A stretch of DNA of 64,000 nucleotides from Vibrio sinaloensis (lineage in GTDB: Bacteria; Pseudomonadota; Gammaproteobacteria; Enterobacterales; Vibrionaceae), in contig NZ_JWLV01000001.1 of the NCBI RefSeq assembly GCF_000808535.1, positions 558,001 to 622,000 of the forward strand, read 5' to 3'. This document shows positions 1 to 12,300 of the stretch, piece by piece. Position 1 is the first letter of the stretch; the number at the start of each line of letters is the position of its first letter. Under the pieces are notes generated by a model, which worked only from the letters and a program-made list of their open reading frames with translations, did not search any database and was not told where the DNA came from. The translations under genes and the position numbers were made by a program.

Positions 1-2
1 AA

Positions 3-296
3 AGAGAGATCACACTAACGCAAGGAAAACGCATCATGCTGTCTGGCAATTTTGCAACAACCAACCCAGAGGCAATGTTCTATGCGGCGAAAAACAGCAT
101 GGGTATCTTGGTCACAAACGATGTGATGATCAAAGACGATCTCAATAACGGCACGCTTCGACGCATCTTACCAAACATCACGGCAGATGAAGCGACCGTG
201 TACGCCTATTACCCTAAATTGGACTACCAGCACACGCGCACCAAACTGTTTTTGGACTATTTAAAAGAGCGCCTAGCCAAAGAGCGATCGGACTAA
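3..296 (+). CDS. LysR-type transcriptional regulator, C-terminal fragment
   Basis: This is the 3' end of a gene that enters from the left edge. The open frame runs from base 3 without a stop, so the ATG at 36 is internal. The 97 visible residues resemble the end of a LysR effector-binding domain: a segment reading GNFATTNPEAMFYAAKNSMGI, then the VTNDVMIKDDLNNGTL stretch (this family often ends with a loss-of-access loop followed by an inducer-binding strand), then YAYYPKL and a closing helix typical of the last helix of the domain. The DNA-binding half is outside the window, so target genes cannot be inferred. The family call rests on general pattern only. Confidence 0.6.
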   Translation, partial: REITLTQGKRIMLSGNFATTNPEAMFYAAKNSMGILVTNDVMIKDDLNNGTLRRILPNITADEATVYAYYPKLDYQHTRTKLFLDYLKERLAKERSD

Positions 297-377
297 AGTC
301 GAAGGGATAAATCGACAATCTCACTTGCGATAATATGCGACCTATACCATATTTAATTTGAACCAATACTAACAACA

Positions 378-393
378 TGTGACTCAAGTCACT
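378..393. promoter_or_regulatory. CRP-like operator
   Basis: TGTGACTCAAGTCACT fits the CRP half-site rule TGTGA-N6-TCAC(A) with only the last base off; the core GTGACT/AGTCAC is a perfect inverted repeat. It lies 4 bp before the ATG at 398. A site so close to the start would more likely repress than activate, unless the true start is the ATG at 410 or later. Confidence 0.4.
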
Positions 394-397
394 CAAT

Positions 398-2251
398 ATG
401 GGTTCTACTATGGCTAGGAATACAATGATCGCTCCGTCTATTGATTTGGATGTAATCAATAAAACACTGAGTTTAGATGGCGCGGAACTGCTCAACAACG
501 TAACCCTCGTGTTGCATCAGAATTATTCAAGTTTCTGCACATGCTTGATAGAGGTTGATCGCTTCAAAACCAAAGCAAGCACCTTGTCTTTCGCGTGCGA
601 GAATCAGTTGCAACCCCCTTTCGCCTATGCGTTAACAGCAACACCCTGTGCAACGGTCACCAACACAGAACTTGACTATGTCCTGTATGAAAACGAAGTT
701 GTAAAACGCTTCCCTCACGATGTGTACCTCAAAGAAAATGGCATCAAGTCCTATTTAGGTGTACCACTTCGTTCAGAAACGGGCGAAGTGTTGGGCGTAC
801 TTCTCTCCAGTTTCACCCGAGAGTTACACGATGTCGAAGAGATGATTTATCACCATAAGCTGTTCGCCCATGTTGTGGTTCACAGCCTACGTGCTAAATG
901 GCTTTCAGCTCGCTCAGACAGCTTGGTCAATCAACTGAGTTTCGAGGTTTCCCACGACAATTTGACTGGCCTACTCAATCGAAGCTTTTTGGCTGATAAG
1001 CTGGAACGGTTGACCGAAATCGGGACAACTCCGTTTACACTTGCCTATATCGATATCGATAACTTCAAGTCAATCAATGACCTGTATGGTAATTACATTG
1101 GCGACCAGATCATCAAGTTCGTCGCCAAGACGATTGAAGAAACAGTCCACGACAAACAGCTGGCCTTTCGTATCGCGGGGGATGAGTTCGCCTTTATTTC
1201 ACTATCTGGCGACCCATTTGAAGTGTGCAATCGCATCATCGATAGACTTGAACAAGGGTATCAAGACCCAGCTCACACCATTCGAGTGAAAGTCAGCATC
1301 GGCTTAGCGCGCTACAGTGCTCATAGCTTAAATGCGGACCAAATCATGTTAAATGCCAGTCTCGCCTTGAAAGAAGGCAAGCAGTCTCGACACCTATCCA
1401 TTCAATGCTATGACACCCACTTGAGCGCACAATACTATCGAAGGGCAATGATCATTGATGCGCTAAGAAACGAATTGGACCCCACTACCAGAGATAACGA
1501 GATCTACGTGGTGACTCAGCCAATTGTCAGTCGCCACTCTGAACAATGGAACTACTTCGAAGTGCTTGCGCGTTGGAATAGCCAAGCGCTAGGCGCGATT
1601 TCTCCTCTCGAATTTATCGAAGCTGCGGAGCAATCAGGCCTGATCATTGAACTTGGGGAGCGAATTGTAGAATTGGCCTGCGCCGCTAAACAGAAACTTG
1701 AAAAAGGATTGGGACATAAAGTAAAGCTCGCGCTGAACTGCTCTGCCTATGAAATAACCAATGCCAAACGGTATTTAGAACACTTGCTAGAAACCATTGA
1801 GCATTACGGATTTAAACCGGAAGAGTTCACCATCGAGCTCACTGAAACCGTGCTCCTTTCACGTACCAAGGAAGTGAAAATTATCTTAGATAAACTGAGA
1901 TTGCTTGGTTTTACCGTGGCTCTCGATGACTTTGGTACTGGCTATTCGAGTTTAAACTACATTCACAGCTACCCAATAGACTGCATCAAGATCGACGCGA
2001 CGTTTATTCGCAATATGTTGACCAACGAGACGTCTGAAAGTGTGGTTTGGCTCATCATCCAACTAGCGAATAGACTTCAAGTGAGCTTAGTCGCTGAAGG
2101 GGTTGAAGACCAACAAGCGCTCGACAAGCTTTACGCGATGGGATGTGAACAAATTCAGGGCTACTATTTTGCTCGCCCTGCACTTCCTGAAGAAATCATT
2201 GAAATGCAGTCTGCACTTTTGGATAAACAGCAGCATGTTTCTAATGGCTAG
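398..2251 (+). CDS. GAF-like / GGDEF / EAL cyclic-di-GMP protein
   Basis: A 617-residue soluble c-di-GMP protein. Residues about 30-165 look like a GAF-type sensor. A GGDEF domain spans about 185-345, starting at HDNLTGLLNR; its signature is AGDEF rather than GGDEF, and no RxxD inhibitory site precedes it, so cyclase activity is uncertain. An EAL domain spans about 355-600 and looks complete: EVLARW (Glu kept), LNCSAYE, ELTET, DDFGTGYSS, IKID, VAEGVE and QGYYFARP. The likely net activity is phosphodiesterase. No membrane segment is visible. The start at 398 is uncertain because neither it nor the ATG at 410 has a clear Shine-Dalgarno sequence. The gene is monocistronic and ends inside its own terminator. 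Confidence 0.85.
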   Translation: MGSTMARNTMIAPSIDLDVINKTLSLDGAELLNNVTLVLHQNYSSFCTCLIEVDRFKTKASTLSFACENQLQPPFAYALTATPCATVTNTELDYVLYENEVVKRFPHDVYLKENGIKSYLGVPLRSETGEVLGVLLSSFTRELHDVEEMIYHHKLFAHVVVHSLRAKWLSARSDSLVNQLSFEVSHDNLTGLLNRSFLADKLERLTEIGTTPFTLAYIDIDNFKSINDLYGNYIGDQIIKFVAKTIEETVHDKQLAFRIAGDEFAFISLSGDPFEVCNRIIDRLEQGYQDPAHTIRVKVSIGLARYSAHSLNADQIMLNASLALKEGKQSRHLSIQCYDTHLSAQYYRRAMIIDALRNELDPTTRDNEIYVVTQPIVSRHSEQWNYFEVLARWNSQALGAISPLEFIEAAEQSGLIIELGERIVELACAAKQKLEKGLGHKVKLALNCSAYEITNAKRYLEHLLETIEHYGFKPEEFTIELTETVLLSRTKEVKIILDKLRLLGFTVALDDFGTGYSSLNYIHSYPIDCIKIDATFIRNMLTNETSESVVWLIIQLANRLQVSLVAEGVEDQQALDKLYAMGCEQIQGYYFARPALPEEIIEMQSALLDKQQHVSNG

Positions 2252-2283
2252 CTTCCCCCCTTCGCTAGCCAGTTTTCTTTTTC
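2246..2283 (+). terminator. Rho-independent terminator after the GGDEF/EAL gene
   Basis: Arms GGCTAGC (2246-2252) and GCTAGCC (2264-2270) are perfect, with a C-rich loop and a T-rich tail. The stop codon (2249-2251) lies inside the left arm. Confidence 0.8.
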
Positions 2284-2319
2284 CATACCGAAAGCAGGGT
2301 TGATAAAAAGATCTTATTT

Positions 2320-2335
2320 GATAATAATTATCATT
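2320..2335. promoter_or_regulatory. Fur box upstream of fagA-like/fumC
   Basis: GATAATAATTATCATT closely matches the Fur consensus (GATAATGATAATCATTATC) and lies 25-40 bp before the ATG at 2360. This predicts repression when iron is plentiful and expression of fagA-like and fumC during iron starvation, as is known for fagA-fumC in Pseudomonas aeruginosa. Confidence 0.75.
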
Positions 2336-2359
2336 AAGATTAAAAAGTCGAGGCGAATC

Positions 2360-2740
2360 ATGCATTGCCAGCAACCCTTGTATTTGTGTTTCTTTAAAGC
2401 ACAGGACCGCTTTAACAATAAACTCACGTCTGGTGGTTTTGAACCCGACGTTATTCAAGACTACATCCACAGCGCAATGAACCTGTCGTCGTTTTATGAA
2501 CCCGGAGCGACTAACGAAAACACACTACTATGTGAGCTCTTCCTAAGGCGGCTCTATTTCGACTTGTTAGATGCCATCCAAGATCCAATTCGCAGCCGAA
2601 TATTTCGTCGTGTCTGCCTCGATTCCATTCACACGCCCCTACTCTGTCTCAAGCGGTTTTATTACCACTGGGATGACGGTGATATTCGATTTCTTCAATT
2701 ACAACAACAATTACAGCGCATTCAAGCGCCTTTAGACTGA
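2360..2740 (+). CDS. FagA-like Fur-regulated small protein
   Basis: A 126-residue soluble protein directly before fumC. I chose the ATG at 2360 because GAGGCG precedes it at suitable distance and because upstream in-frame codons overlap the Fur box. It is mostly helical, with several Cys residues and a conserved-looking RRVCLDSIHTPL segment. Similar proteins (FagA) sit before fumC under Fur control in pseudomonads, and gene order and Fur box here match that arrangement. Its biochemical role is not known to me. The gap to fumC is 17 bp, so the two are surely one transcript. Confidence 0.6.
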   Translation: MHCQQPLYLCFFKAQDRFNNKLTSGGFEPDVIQDYIHSAMNLSSFYEPGATNENTLLCELFLRRLYFDLLDAIQDPIRSRIFRRVCLDSIHTPLLCLKRFYYHWDDGDIRFLQLQQQLQRIQAPLD

Positions 2741-2757
2741 TAACGTAAGGAATAAAC

Positions 2758-4158
2758 ATGACTCAACCTTCAAGCTCGCCTACATTTCGTGTCGAGAAAG
2801 ACAGCATGGGAGAGGTTCAAGTACCTAAAAATGCCCTTTACCAAGCTCAAACTCAACGTGCCGTCGACAATTTCCATTTTAGTCGCCACAAGATGCCAGT
2901 CGCTTTCATCCAAGCACTCGCTTATGTCAAGCAAACCGCAGCAATCACGAATGCACAGCTTGGTTTACTTGAGGGTGATATTGCCAATGCCATTGCGGAC
3001 GCCGCTCAGCCAATCATTGACGGAGAACATCTAGAACACTTTCCAATCGATGTTTTCCAAACTGGCTCCGGCACCAGTTCAAACATGAATGCGAATGAAG
3101 TGATCGCAACGTTGGCGAGCGAAATTCTTGGGGCAGACGTAAGCCCTAATGACCACGTGAACATGGGCCAAAGTAGTAACGACGTTGTACCAACCGCGAT
3201 CCAAGTCAGCACCGCCATTTCAATTGAGAAACAACTGCTACCTGCACTCGATCATCTGATTAACGCACTTAAAGTAAAACGAGAAGAAGTGGGACAAGTT
3301 GTCAAAACAGGACGTACTCACTTAATGGATGCGATGCCGGTCACCTTCGACCAAGAGCTGGGTGGTTGGCAATACCAAATCGAACAAGCTCGCACTGGCA
3401 TAGTTCATAGCTTGGCCGCTGTTAAAGCGCTCGCTCAAGGCGGGACAGCGGTAGGGACAGGCATCAATGCCGATCCTAGATTCGCTGCTGCATTTGCAGA
3501 CAACCTATCGCAAGCGACGCGTATTCAGTTCGCTGCCAGCAGTAACTTCTTCTACAACCTAAGTTCGCAAGATGCGATTGTTGCGCTGTCAGGACAACTG
3601 AAAACAGCCGCTGTCGCCACCATGAAAATCGCGAATGATCTCCGCTGGATGAACTCTGGTCCTTTAGCTGGTCTTGGCGAAATCGAATTGCAAGGCCTTC
3701 AACCGGGTTCTTCAATCATGCCAGGTAAAGTCAACCCTGTGATTCCAGAAGCGGCTGCTATGGCGTCTGCGCAAGTGATTGGTAACGATGCCACCATTAC
3801 CCTTGCTGGCCAATCAGGCAACTTCCAGCTTAACGTCATGCTACCGGTTATTGCTCACAACGTAATTGAAAGCATCGAGCTGCTGTCTAACTCAGCGATT
3901 ACACTGGCAGACAAAGCCATCGCCACTTTCAACGTGCGCGAAGACAACTTGCAAGTTGCCCTTTCACGTAACCCAATTTTGGTCACTGCACTCAACCCAG
4001 TAATTGGTTATCTCAAAGCGGCGGATATTGCCAAGAAAGCCTATAAACAGGGCCGAGCCATAATTGACGTGGCAGAAGAAGAGACCGATCTGGATAGATC
4101 GACATTAGAACGTTTACTCGATCCAACTCAGCTAACAAAAGGTGGGGTTGCGCAGTAA
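2758..4158 (+). CDS. fumC: Class II fumarate hydratase
   Basis: A 466-residue enzyme converting fumarate to L-malate in the TCA cycle. Family marks are visible in order: FQTGSGTSSNMNANEV near residue 105, GQSSNDVVPTA near 140, TGRTHLMDAMP near 185, and the superfamily signature GSSIMPGKVNPV near 318, whose Ser is the catalytic base. Length matches FumC. Class II fumarases need no iron-sulfur cluster, so this is the isoform expected when iron is scarce; the upstream Fur box and FagA-like partner agree. A ribosome-binding site (AAGGA) precedes the ATG. Confidence 0.97.
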   Translation: MTQPSSSPTFRVEKDSMGEVQVPKNALYQAQTQRAVDNFHFSRHKMPVAFIQALAYVKQTAAITNAQLGLLEGDIANAIADAAQPIIDGEHLEHFPIDVFQTGSGTSSNMNANEVIATLASEILGADVSPNDHVNMGQSSNDVVPTAIQVSTAISIEKQLLPALDHLINALKVKREEVGQVVKTGRTHLMDAMPVTFDQELGGWQYQIEQARTGIVHSLAAVKALAQGGTAVGTGINADPRFAAAFADNLSQATRIQFAASSNFFYNLSSQDAIVALSGQLKTAAVATMKIANDLRWMNSGPLAGLGEIELQGLQPGSSIMPGKVNPVIPEAAAMASAQVIGNDATITLAGQSGNFQLNVMLPVIAHNVIESIELLSNSAITLADKAIATFNVREDNLQVALSRNPILVTALNPVIGYLKAADIAKKAYKQGRAIIDVAEEETDLDRSTLERLLDPTQLTKGGVAQ

Positions 4159-4185
4159 AAAGCACACATCCTTGTGCAGTGTGCT
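4157..4185 (-). terminator. Terminator for the 49-residue gene (minus), possibly bidirectional
   Basis: Arms AGCACAC (4161-4167) and GTGTGCT (4179-4185) form a hairpin. Read on the minus strand it is followed by five T residues. On the plus strand the tail after fumC is weak. Confidence 0.6.
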
Positions 4186-4190
4186 CTGGT

Positions 4191-4340
4191 TTAAATCCAA
4201 GCCAGGGCAATAAGCAAAGCAGGCACGGCAATCATTGCGGCCATTTTTGCCAGCGACATCAGTTCGCGGAGTGCAACATCACGCTTTCTAGACGTCATGT
4301 ACTCCGCGGAATGCGCCGCTACAGCGTGTGTGGCGTTCAT
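4191..4340 (-). CDS. Small single-pass membrane protein, 49 residues
   Basis: This short gene is easy to miss. It reads MNATHAVAAHSAEYMTSRK, then a basic stretch, then a hydrophobic C-terminal helix (roughly residues 32-49, AAMIAVPALLIALAWI). The ATG at 4340 has AAGGA seven bases upstream, and a terminator follows the stop. Start, ribosome site and terminator together support a real gene. It lies convergent to fumC and downstream of nrdF. I do not recognise the family; a small inner-membrane protein is all that can be said. Confidence 0.6.
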   Translation of the reverse strand: MNATHAVAAHSAEYMTSRKRDVALRELMSLAKMAAMIAVPALLIALAWI

Positions 4341-4480
4341 CGGTATTTCCTTAAAATACAGATTGAATCAAGGAGCGGCGATTCTACGTAAATGCCCTTC
4401 GTGGTGCAATGGAACTGACCTATTCTTACTCCCCCTTTAACCAACAACGCATCGTTTACCATTTAACTAAGTAATAAAGC

Positions 4481-4515
4481 GGCACTCGGAACTGACAAAG
4501 CTTGCTCCGAGTGCC
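4481..4515 (-). terminator. Terminator of the nrdHIEF operon
   Basis: Ten-base-pair arms GGCACTCGGA (4481-4490) and TCCGAGTGCC (4506-4515) lie 36 bp past the nrdF stop. On the minus strand the hairpin is followed by GCTTTATT, a moderate T-rich tail. Confidence 0.65.
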
Positions 4516-4550
4516 CAACCCCTTTGCTTTAGCCGAAAAGTTGGCTTGAG

Positions 4551-7661
<3,111 letters not shown>

Positions 7662-7669
<8 letters not shown>

Positions 7670-8060
7670 GTTGTTTCCAAAATTGTTCGAGTCCCTGCTG
7701 CACGGCTTGAACATCGTGCTGGGTCCCTGAAAGTTCAAAGCGATAAAGCACAGGGACCTGGCATTTATGCGCAATAATGTTTCCAGCCTGGGCGAACAGC
7801 TCACCAAAGTTACGATTTCCCGAGGCAATCACCCCTTTGAGGTGCGCGCGGTTTTCTGCATGGTTGAGAACTTTGATCACTGATTTAGGTACCGCGCCGC
7901 GCCCTTCTCCATCCGCATAGGTGGGACAAACCAAAACATAAGGCTGATCTAGAATCGGAATAGGCTCGTCGGCGTTTATCGGAAGTCGAATTGAGTCCAC
8001 ATCTAATCTTTCCACGAACCGCTGAGTGTTTCCCGACGCGCTGGAGTAGTAAACAATCAT
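7662..8060 (-). CDS. nrdI: NrdI flavodoxin-like protein
   Basis: A 132-residue flavoprotein that helps form the Mn-tyrosyl radical cofactor of NrdF. It begins [19 protein letters not shown], which is the flavodoxin-like FMN phosphate loop (SSxSGNTxRF) of NrdI, and contains the [15 protein letters not shown] segment typical of the family. The ATG overlaps the last base of the nrdH stop (TAATG), and the 3' end overlaps nrdE. Confidence 0.95.
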
Positions 8061-8281
8061 TAGGCGAGCTGACTGATCATATCTGGACGAAAACCAGACC
8101 AATGTTTCGCTCCCGCCACAACAACAGGGGCTTGCCGATAACCCATCGACTGAACAGATTGCATCGCTGAGTTGTCTAGCGTCAGATCAATCACTTTGTG
8201 TGCGATGCCTTTGGCTTTAAGTGCTTTTACTGTCGCGGTGCACTGAACGCATTGGGGCTTGGAATATACAACGATGTCCAT
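8060..8281 (-). CDS. nrdH: NrdH glutaredoxin-like reductant
   Basis: A 73-residue electron donor for NrdE. It has the redox motif CVQC at residues 12-15 and the C-terminal WSGFRPD motif that separates NrdH from glutaredoxins. It is first in nrdHIEF, and a Fur-box-like sequence lies 31-45 bp upstream. Confidence 0.95.
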   Translation of the reverse strand: MDIVVYSKPQCVQCTATVKALKAKGIAHKVIDLTLDNSAMQSVQSMGYRQAPVVVAGAKHWSGFRPDMISQLA

Positions 8282-8310
8282 AAAGAAATACCTCTTAGAT
8301 TAAAAATGTA

Positions 8311-8327
8311 ATGATAATTATTATCAA
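8311..8327. promoter_or_regulatory. Fur box of the nrd operon
   Basis: ATGATAATTATTATCAA, with nearly palindromic halves TGATAA/TTATCA, lies upstream of nrdH. It predicts induction of the class Ib reductase during iron limitation, as known for nrdHIEF in enterobacteria. Confidence 0.75.
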
Positions 8328-8418
8328 TTGATATCTACATATAGTATTGCTAGGTAACTATTTGTCAATATATAGAAATCATTCGCATTACCCTCACTAA
8401 ACTCATGGTTGATAAATA

Positions 8419-8438
8419 AATGATAATCAATATCATTC
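8419..8438. promoter_or_regulatory. Fur box of the suf operon
   Basis: AATGATAATCAATATCATTC matches the Fur consensus at most positions and lies 31-50 bp before sufA. The 187-bp divergent region between nrdH and sufA therefore holds two separate Fur boxes. I did not find a clear IscR site in it, although AT-rich sequence around 8340-8390 could hide one. Confidence 0.75.
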
Positions 8439-8468
8439 TCATACATTTGCGAACAATAGGAATTTTAA

Positions 8469-8837
8469 ATGAGTATTCCAAGTTCAGATTCAACTCAAAT
8501 CTCTATTCACGATATGGAGTGGCAAGGAGTCCGTCTCTCTGAGAGCGCGGCAAAACGCGTCGCGGGGCTAACCAAACAAGGACAGTATTTTCACCTTAGT
8601 GTCCGCCCTTCTGGCTGCACTGGGTTTGCCTATGAAGTCACGCTAGTCGACACCATCGCAGACGATGATTTGCGATTTGAGTCACACAACACCCCGTTCT
8701 ATGTCGCGTTGAGCGCCATGCCAATGCTTGACGGTACTGAACTGGATTTCGTCCGCCAGGGCCTTAACAGTCATTTCGTCTACAACAATCCCAATGTGAA
8801 AAACCTTTGCGGTTGTGGCGAAAGCTTTGGAGTTTGA
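8469..8837 (+). CDS. sufA: A-type Fe-S carrier protein SufA
   Basis: A 122-residue carrier that passes Fe-S clusters from the SufBCD scaffold to target proteins. The three ligand cysteines are visible: Cys in RPSGCTGF and the CGCGESF motif at the C terminus. It heads sufABCDSE, and sufB starts 2 bp after its stop. No iscR-like gene precedes it. Confidence 0.93.
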   Translation: MSIPSSDSTQISIHDMEWQGVRLSESAAKRVAGLTKQGQYFHLSVRPSGCTGFAYEVTLVDTIADDDLRFESHNTPFYVALSAMPMLDGTELDFVRQGLNSHFVYNNPNVKNLCGCGESFGV

Positions 8838-8839
8838 TC

Positions 8840-10303
8840 ATGTGTGCAGTTGAAACACAGCCCGAAGTCGAAGAACTATTCCAAACCAGTCATTACAAAG
8901 AGGGTTTCTATACCCAACTTTCTTCTGACACACTCTCCAAAGGCATCAACGAAGACGTTGTTCGTGCCATCTCAGCAAAACGTAGCGAGCCAGAATGGAT
9001 GCTGCAATTTAGGTTAGATGCCTTCAGGAAATGGCAGCAGATGGAGGAGCCGCACTGGCTCAAAGCCGAGTATCCCGAGCTGGATTATCAGGACTACAGC
9101 TACTACTCAGCACCAAGCTGCGCAAGTTGTGACACAGGCTGCTCAGATGATGGTTCCAATGAATATTTGACCAACGAAGTTGAAACTGCTTTTGAGCAAC
9201 TCGGTGTGCCAGTTCGAGAAGGTGCGGAGGTAGCCGTTGATGCCATTTTTGATTCCGTTTCTGTTACGACAACCTACAAAAACGAACTGAAAGAGTTGGG
9301 AATCATCTTTTGTTCGTTTAGTGAAGCGATCCAAGAGCATCCCGAACTGGTACAGCAGTATCTAGGTACCGTCGTTCCGCCTGAAGACAATTTTTTTGCC
9401 GCGTTGAATGCAGCTGTCGCCTCCGACGGCACCTTTGTTTACATCCCTAAAGGTGTTCGATGTCCTCGGGAGCTGTCGACCTATTTCCGCATCAATCAAG
9501 CGAAGACGGGCCAGTTTGAACGCACCATATTGATCGCTGACGAAGAAGCTTATGTCAGCTACATCGAAGGTTGTTCAGCCCCCATGCGCGATAGCTACCA
9601 ACTGCATGCCGCGGTTGTGGAAGTCATTATTCATGATCGTGCAGAAGTAAAATACTCGACCGTCCAAAACTGGTTCTCTGGCGAAAAGGATAGCCAAGGC
9701 GGCATCTTAAACTTTGTCACCAAAAGAGCTGTGTGCGAAGGCGACCACAGTAAGATGTCATGGACTCAATCTGAAACGGGTTCTGCGATTACTTGGAAAT
9801 ACCCAAGTGTCATTCTCAAGGGCGACTATTCTGTTGGGGAATTCTTCTCGGTGGCGCTGACTAATGGCGCTCAACAAGCCGATACGGGAACAAAGATGAT
9901 TCATATCGGCAAGCACACGCGCTCTACCATCATCTCCAAAGGTATCTCAGCGGGTAAGAGTGAAAACAGTTATCGCGGCCTAGTCAAGATACTACCCAAC
10001 GCCGAAGGGGCGCGTAATTTCACCCAATGCGACTCCATGTTGATCGGCACTCAATGTGGCGCACATACCTTCCCTTACATCGAAGTGAAAAACCCAACGG
10101 CTCAAGTGGAGCATGAGGCAACCACCTCTCGGATCGGTGAAGACCAGCTGTTTTACTGCGTGCAACGCGGCATCAGTGAGGATGATGCTATTTCTATGAT
10201 TGTAAACGGGTTTTGCAAAGACGTATTTTCAGAATTACCGCTTGAGTTTGCTGTAGAAGCCCAAAAACTGCTTTCAATCAGCCTTGAGCATAGCGTGGGA
10301 TAA
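8840..10303 (+). CDS. sufB: Fe-S cluster assembly protein SufB
   Basis: A 487-residue scaffold subunit of SufBC2D. The start [14 protein letters not shown] at 8840 follows the sufA stop closely. Family marks include the [16 protein letters not shown] segment near residue 90, the long beta-helix with [18 protein letters not shown], and [20 protein letters not shown] near 405, which contains the conserved Cys that receives sulfur from SufSE. sufC follows after 4 bp. Confidence 0.96.
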   Translation: MCAVETQPEVEELFQTSHYKEGFYTQLSSDTLSKGINEDVVRAISAKRSEPEWMLQFRLDAFRKWQQMEEPHWLKAEYPELDYQDYSYYSAPSCASCDTGCSDDGSNEYLTNEVETAFEQLGVPVREGAEVAVDAIFDSVSVTTTYKNELKELGIIFCSFSEAIQEHPELVQQYLGTVVPPEDNFFAALNAAVASDGTFVYIPKGVRCPRELSTYFRINQAKTGQFERTILIADEEAYVSYIEGCSAPMRDSYQLHAAVVEVIIHDRAEVKYSTVQNWFSGEKDSQGGILNFVTKRAVCEGDHSKMSWTQSETGSAITWKYPSVILKGDYSVGEFFSVALTNGAQQADTGTKMIHIGKHTRSTIISKGISAGKSENSYRGLVKILPNAEGARNFTQCDSMLIGTQCGAHTFPYIEVKNPTAQVEHEATTSRIGEDQLFYCVQRGISEDDAISMIVNGFCKDVFSELPLEFAVEAQKLLSISLEHSVG

Positions 10304-10307
10304 ATCA

Positions 10308-11054
10308 ATGCTAGAAATTAAAGATCTACACGTGAGTGTAGAAGACAATCCAATACTTAAAGGCATCAGCCTGACGGTGAAGCCAGGTGAAGTTCACGCG
10401 ATCATGGGGCCGAATGGCTCAGGTAAAAGTACCCTTTCTGCGACACTCGCTGGCAAAGACGACTACGAAGTTGATGCAGGCGAGATACTATTTAAAGGGA
10501 AAGACCTTACCGAACTGGATCCAGAAGAGCGGGCGGGTGAAGGTGTCTTCCTTGCATTCCAATATCCAGTTGAAATTCCGGGTGTCAGCAACAAACTTTT
10601 TCTCAATACCGCTTTAAATGAAATTCGTAATTATCGTGGCCAAGAGCCATTAGATCGCTTTGATTTTGAAGATCTATTGGAAGAGAAAGCAAATCTACTC
10701 AAGATGCCAACCGCCCTGCTCAATCGTTCAGTAAATGAAGGGTTTTCCGGCGGCGAGAAAAAGCGCAACGACATTTTGCAGATGGCGGTGTTATCACCCG
10801 ATCTATGCATTCTTGATGAAACGGACTCTGGTCTAGACATTGATGCTTTGAAAGCCGTCTCTTCTGGCGTTAACGCTCTGCAAGATGGTCAGCGAGCCTT
10901 CATCCTTGTCACTCACTACCAACGTATTCTGAATTACATCAAACCAGATTATGTGCATGTCTTGTACAAAGGAAAAATCGTGCGATCAGGCGATCACACG
11001 CTGGCACATGAGCTAGAGGAGAAAGGCTATGGGTGGATTACTGGTGAAGAGTAA
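10308..11054 (+). CDS. sufC: Fe-S cluster assembly ATPase SufC
   Basis: A 248-residue ABC-type ATPase that drives cluster assembly on SufB-SufD. Walker A (GPNGSGKST) lies near residue 35, the signature GFSGGEKKRN near 145 and Walker B/D-loop LCILDETDSGLD near 165; the switch His is in LVTHYQ. Start MLEIKDLHV at 10308. The 3' end overlaps sufD by 26 bp. Confidence 0.96.
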   Translation: MLEIKDLHVSVEDNPILKGISLTVKPGEVHAIMGPNGSGKSTLSATLAGKDDYEVDAGEILFKGKDLTELDPEERAGEGVFLAFQYPVEIPGVSNKLFLNTALNEIRNYRGQEPLDRFDFEDLLEEKANLLKMPTALLNRSVNEGFSGGEKKRNDILQMAVLSPDLCILDETDSGLDIDALKAVSSGVNALQDGQRAFILVTHYQRILNYIKPDYVHVLYKGKIVRSGDHTLAHELEEKGYGWITGEE

Positions 11055-12300
11055 CTGTCCTTCAGTGGATGCCTTACAGCACCTAGTACAGGGCCAAGAC
11101 TGGCAACAAAATCAATTTGTTAAAGCCAAATCTGTGGGTTTACCTAGCGCTAAAGCAGAAGGGTGGAAGTACACGCCTCTCGAACAGTTCTATTCTCTGC
11201 CACTGCAACCTGCGGCCCTGCAGTCAGCGGAAAATATCTCTTATGAAGGGCTCAGCCTAGGTATCGATGCCTATCGACTCGTTTTCTTTGATGGTCACTT
11301 TTCAGCAAGATGTTCCGATTGGATTCCTAAAGTGCGCGTCACTCCGCTCAACGTGCTAACCGCAATCGAAACCAATGAGCTCTCGCGCTCAGTGCGAGCC
11401 GATGCGTTTACCTACCTGAATGATGCGACAGCATCAGGCGGCGTGCTGATTGAAGTCGAGCCCAATACACGAGTCACCAAGCCGATTTATCTACTGCATA
11501 TCAGCTCTGGTCAAAAAGGCGAAGTGTGTAGCTATCGCCATCATATTGAGATGGCTCCCCTATCGGAACTCGAAGTGATCGAGCACCACATATCACTTGA
11601 GCAAGGAGGTGGAGTGACGTTGTCACGATTAACAAGCTACATTGGTGAAGGTGCCAACTACCAGCACACCAAGTTGATCGAAGAATCGAAGCAACAACAT
11701 CACTTTGGCCACAACGATATTCGTTTGCAAAGAGATGCCAAAGCGAATTCGACGGCCGTGCTGTTATCAGGCCTGTTGGTTCGTCATCAAACCAGTTCAG
11801 AACTGAGTGGTGACAATGGAGAGTTAGCGATGAACAGCATCGCCATGCCGAGAGATGAGCAGACGTTTGATAGCCGAACGTATCTTAAGCACAATGCTCC
11901 ACACTGCCACAGCGAGCAAATGCATAAGATTATCGGTCGAGACAAAGGCAACGCGGTATTCGACGGCATGATTTACGTTGACCCGATCGCCCTGAAAACT
12001 GATGGCCAAATGGACACCCATAGCTTGTTGCTCAGTGACCATGCACAAGTAAACTGCAAACCTCAGTTAGAAATTTACGCCGATGATGTGAAATGCAGCC
12101 ACGGCGCAACCACGGGGCAGCTGGATAACAATCAAATTGACTATATGCGCGCCAGAGGAATAAACCGACAACAAGCCGAACAGATGCTGATGTCCGCGTT
12201 CGTTTGCGAAGTTGCCGACAAAATCCGCCATCCAAGCCTGCGAAGTTACGTGAATACCAGACTCGCAGACTCGTTACACAAAGAGGTTAACCATGGCTAA
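11029..12300 (+). CDS. sufD: Fe-S cluster assembly protein SufD
   Basis: A 423-residue partner of SufB in the SufBC2D complex. The WKYTPLEQFY segment near residue 45 and the C-terminal half, with KCSHGATTGQLD and YMRARGI...A, are typical of SufD. The start at 11029 lies inside the sufC end and has a strong AGGAGA ribosome site. A GTG at 11044 is a less likely alternative. Confidence 0.94.
   Translation: MGGLLVKSNCPSVDALQHLVQGQDWQQNQFVKAKSVGLPSAKAEGWKYTPLEQFYSLPLQPAALQSAENISYEGLSLGIDAYRLVFFDGHFSARCSDWIPKVRVTPLNVLTAIETNELSRSVRADAFTYLNDATASGGVLIEVEPNTRVTKPIYLLHISSGQKGEVCSYRHHIEMAPLSELEVIEHHISLEQGGGVTLSRLTSYIGEGANYQHTKLIEESKQQHHFGHNDIRLQRDAKANSTAVLLSGLLVRHQTSSELSGDNGELAMNSIAMPRDEQTFDSRTYLKHNAPHCHSEQMHKIIGRDKGNAVFDGMIYVDPIALKTDGQMDTHSLLLSDHAQVNCKPQLEIYADDVKCSHGATTGQLDNNQIDYMRARGINRQQAEQMLMSAFVCEVADKIRHPSLRSYVNTRLADSLHKEVNHG

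Noticed and set aside
398..2251. Frameshifted or dead GGDEF domain
   Set aside because: The AGDEF change is a natural variant, the frame is continuous, and the EAL domain is intact; there is no sign of gene decay.
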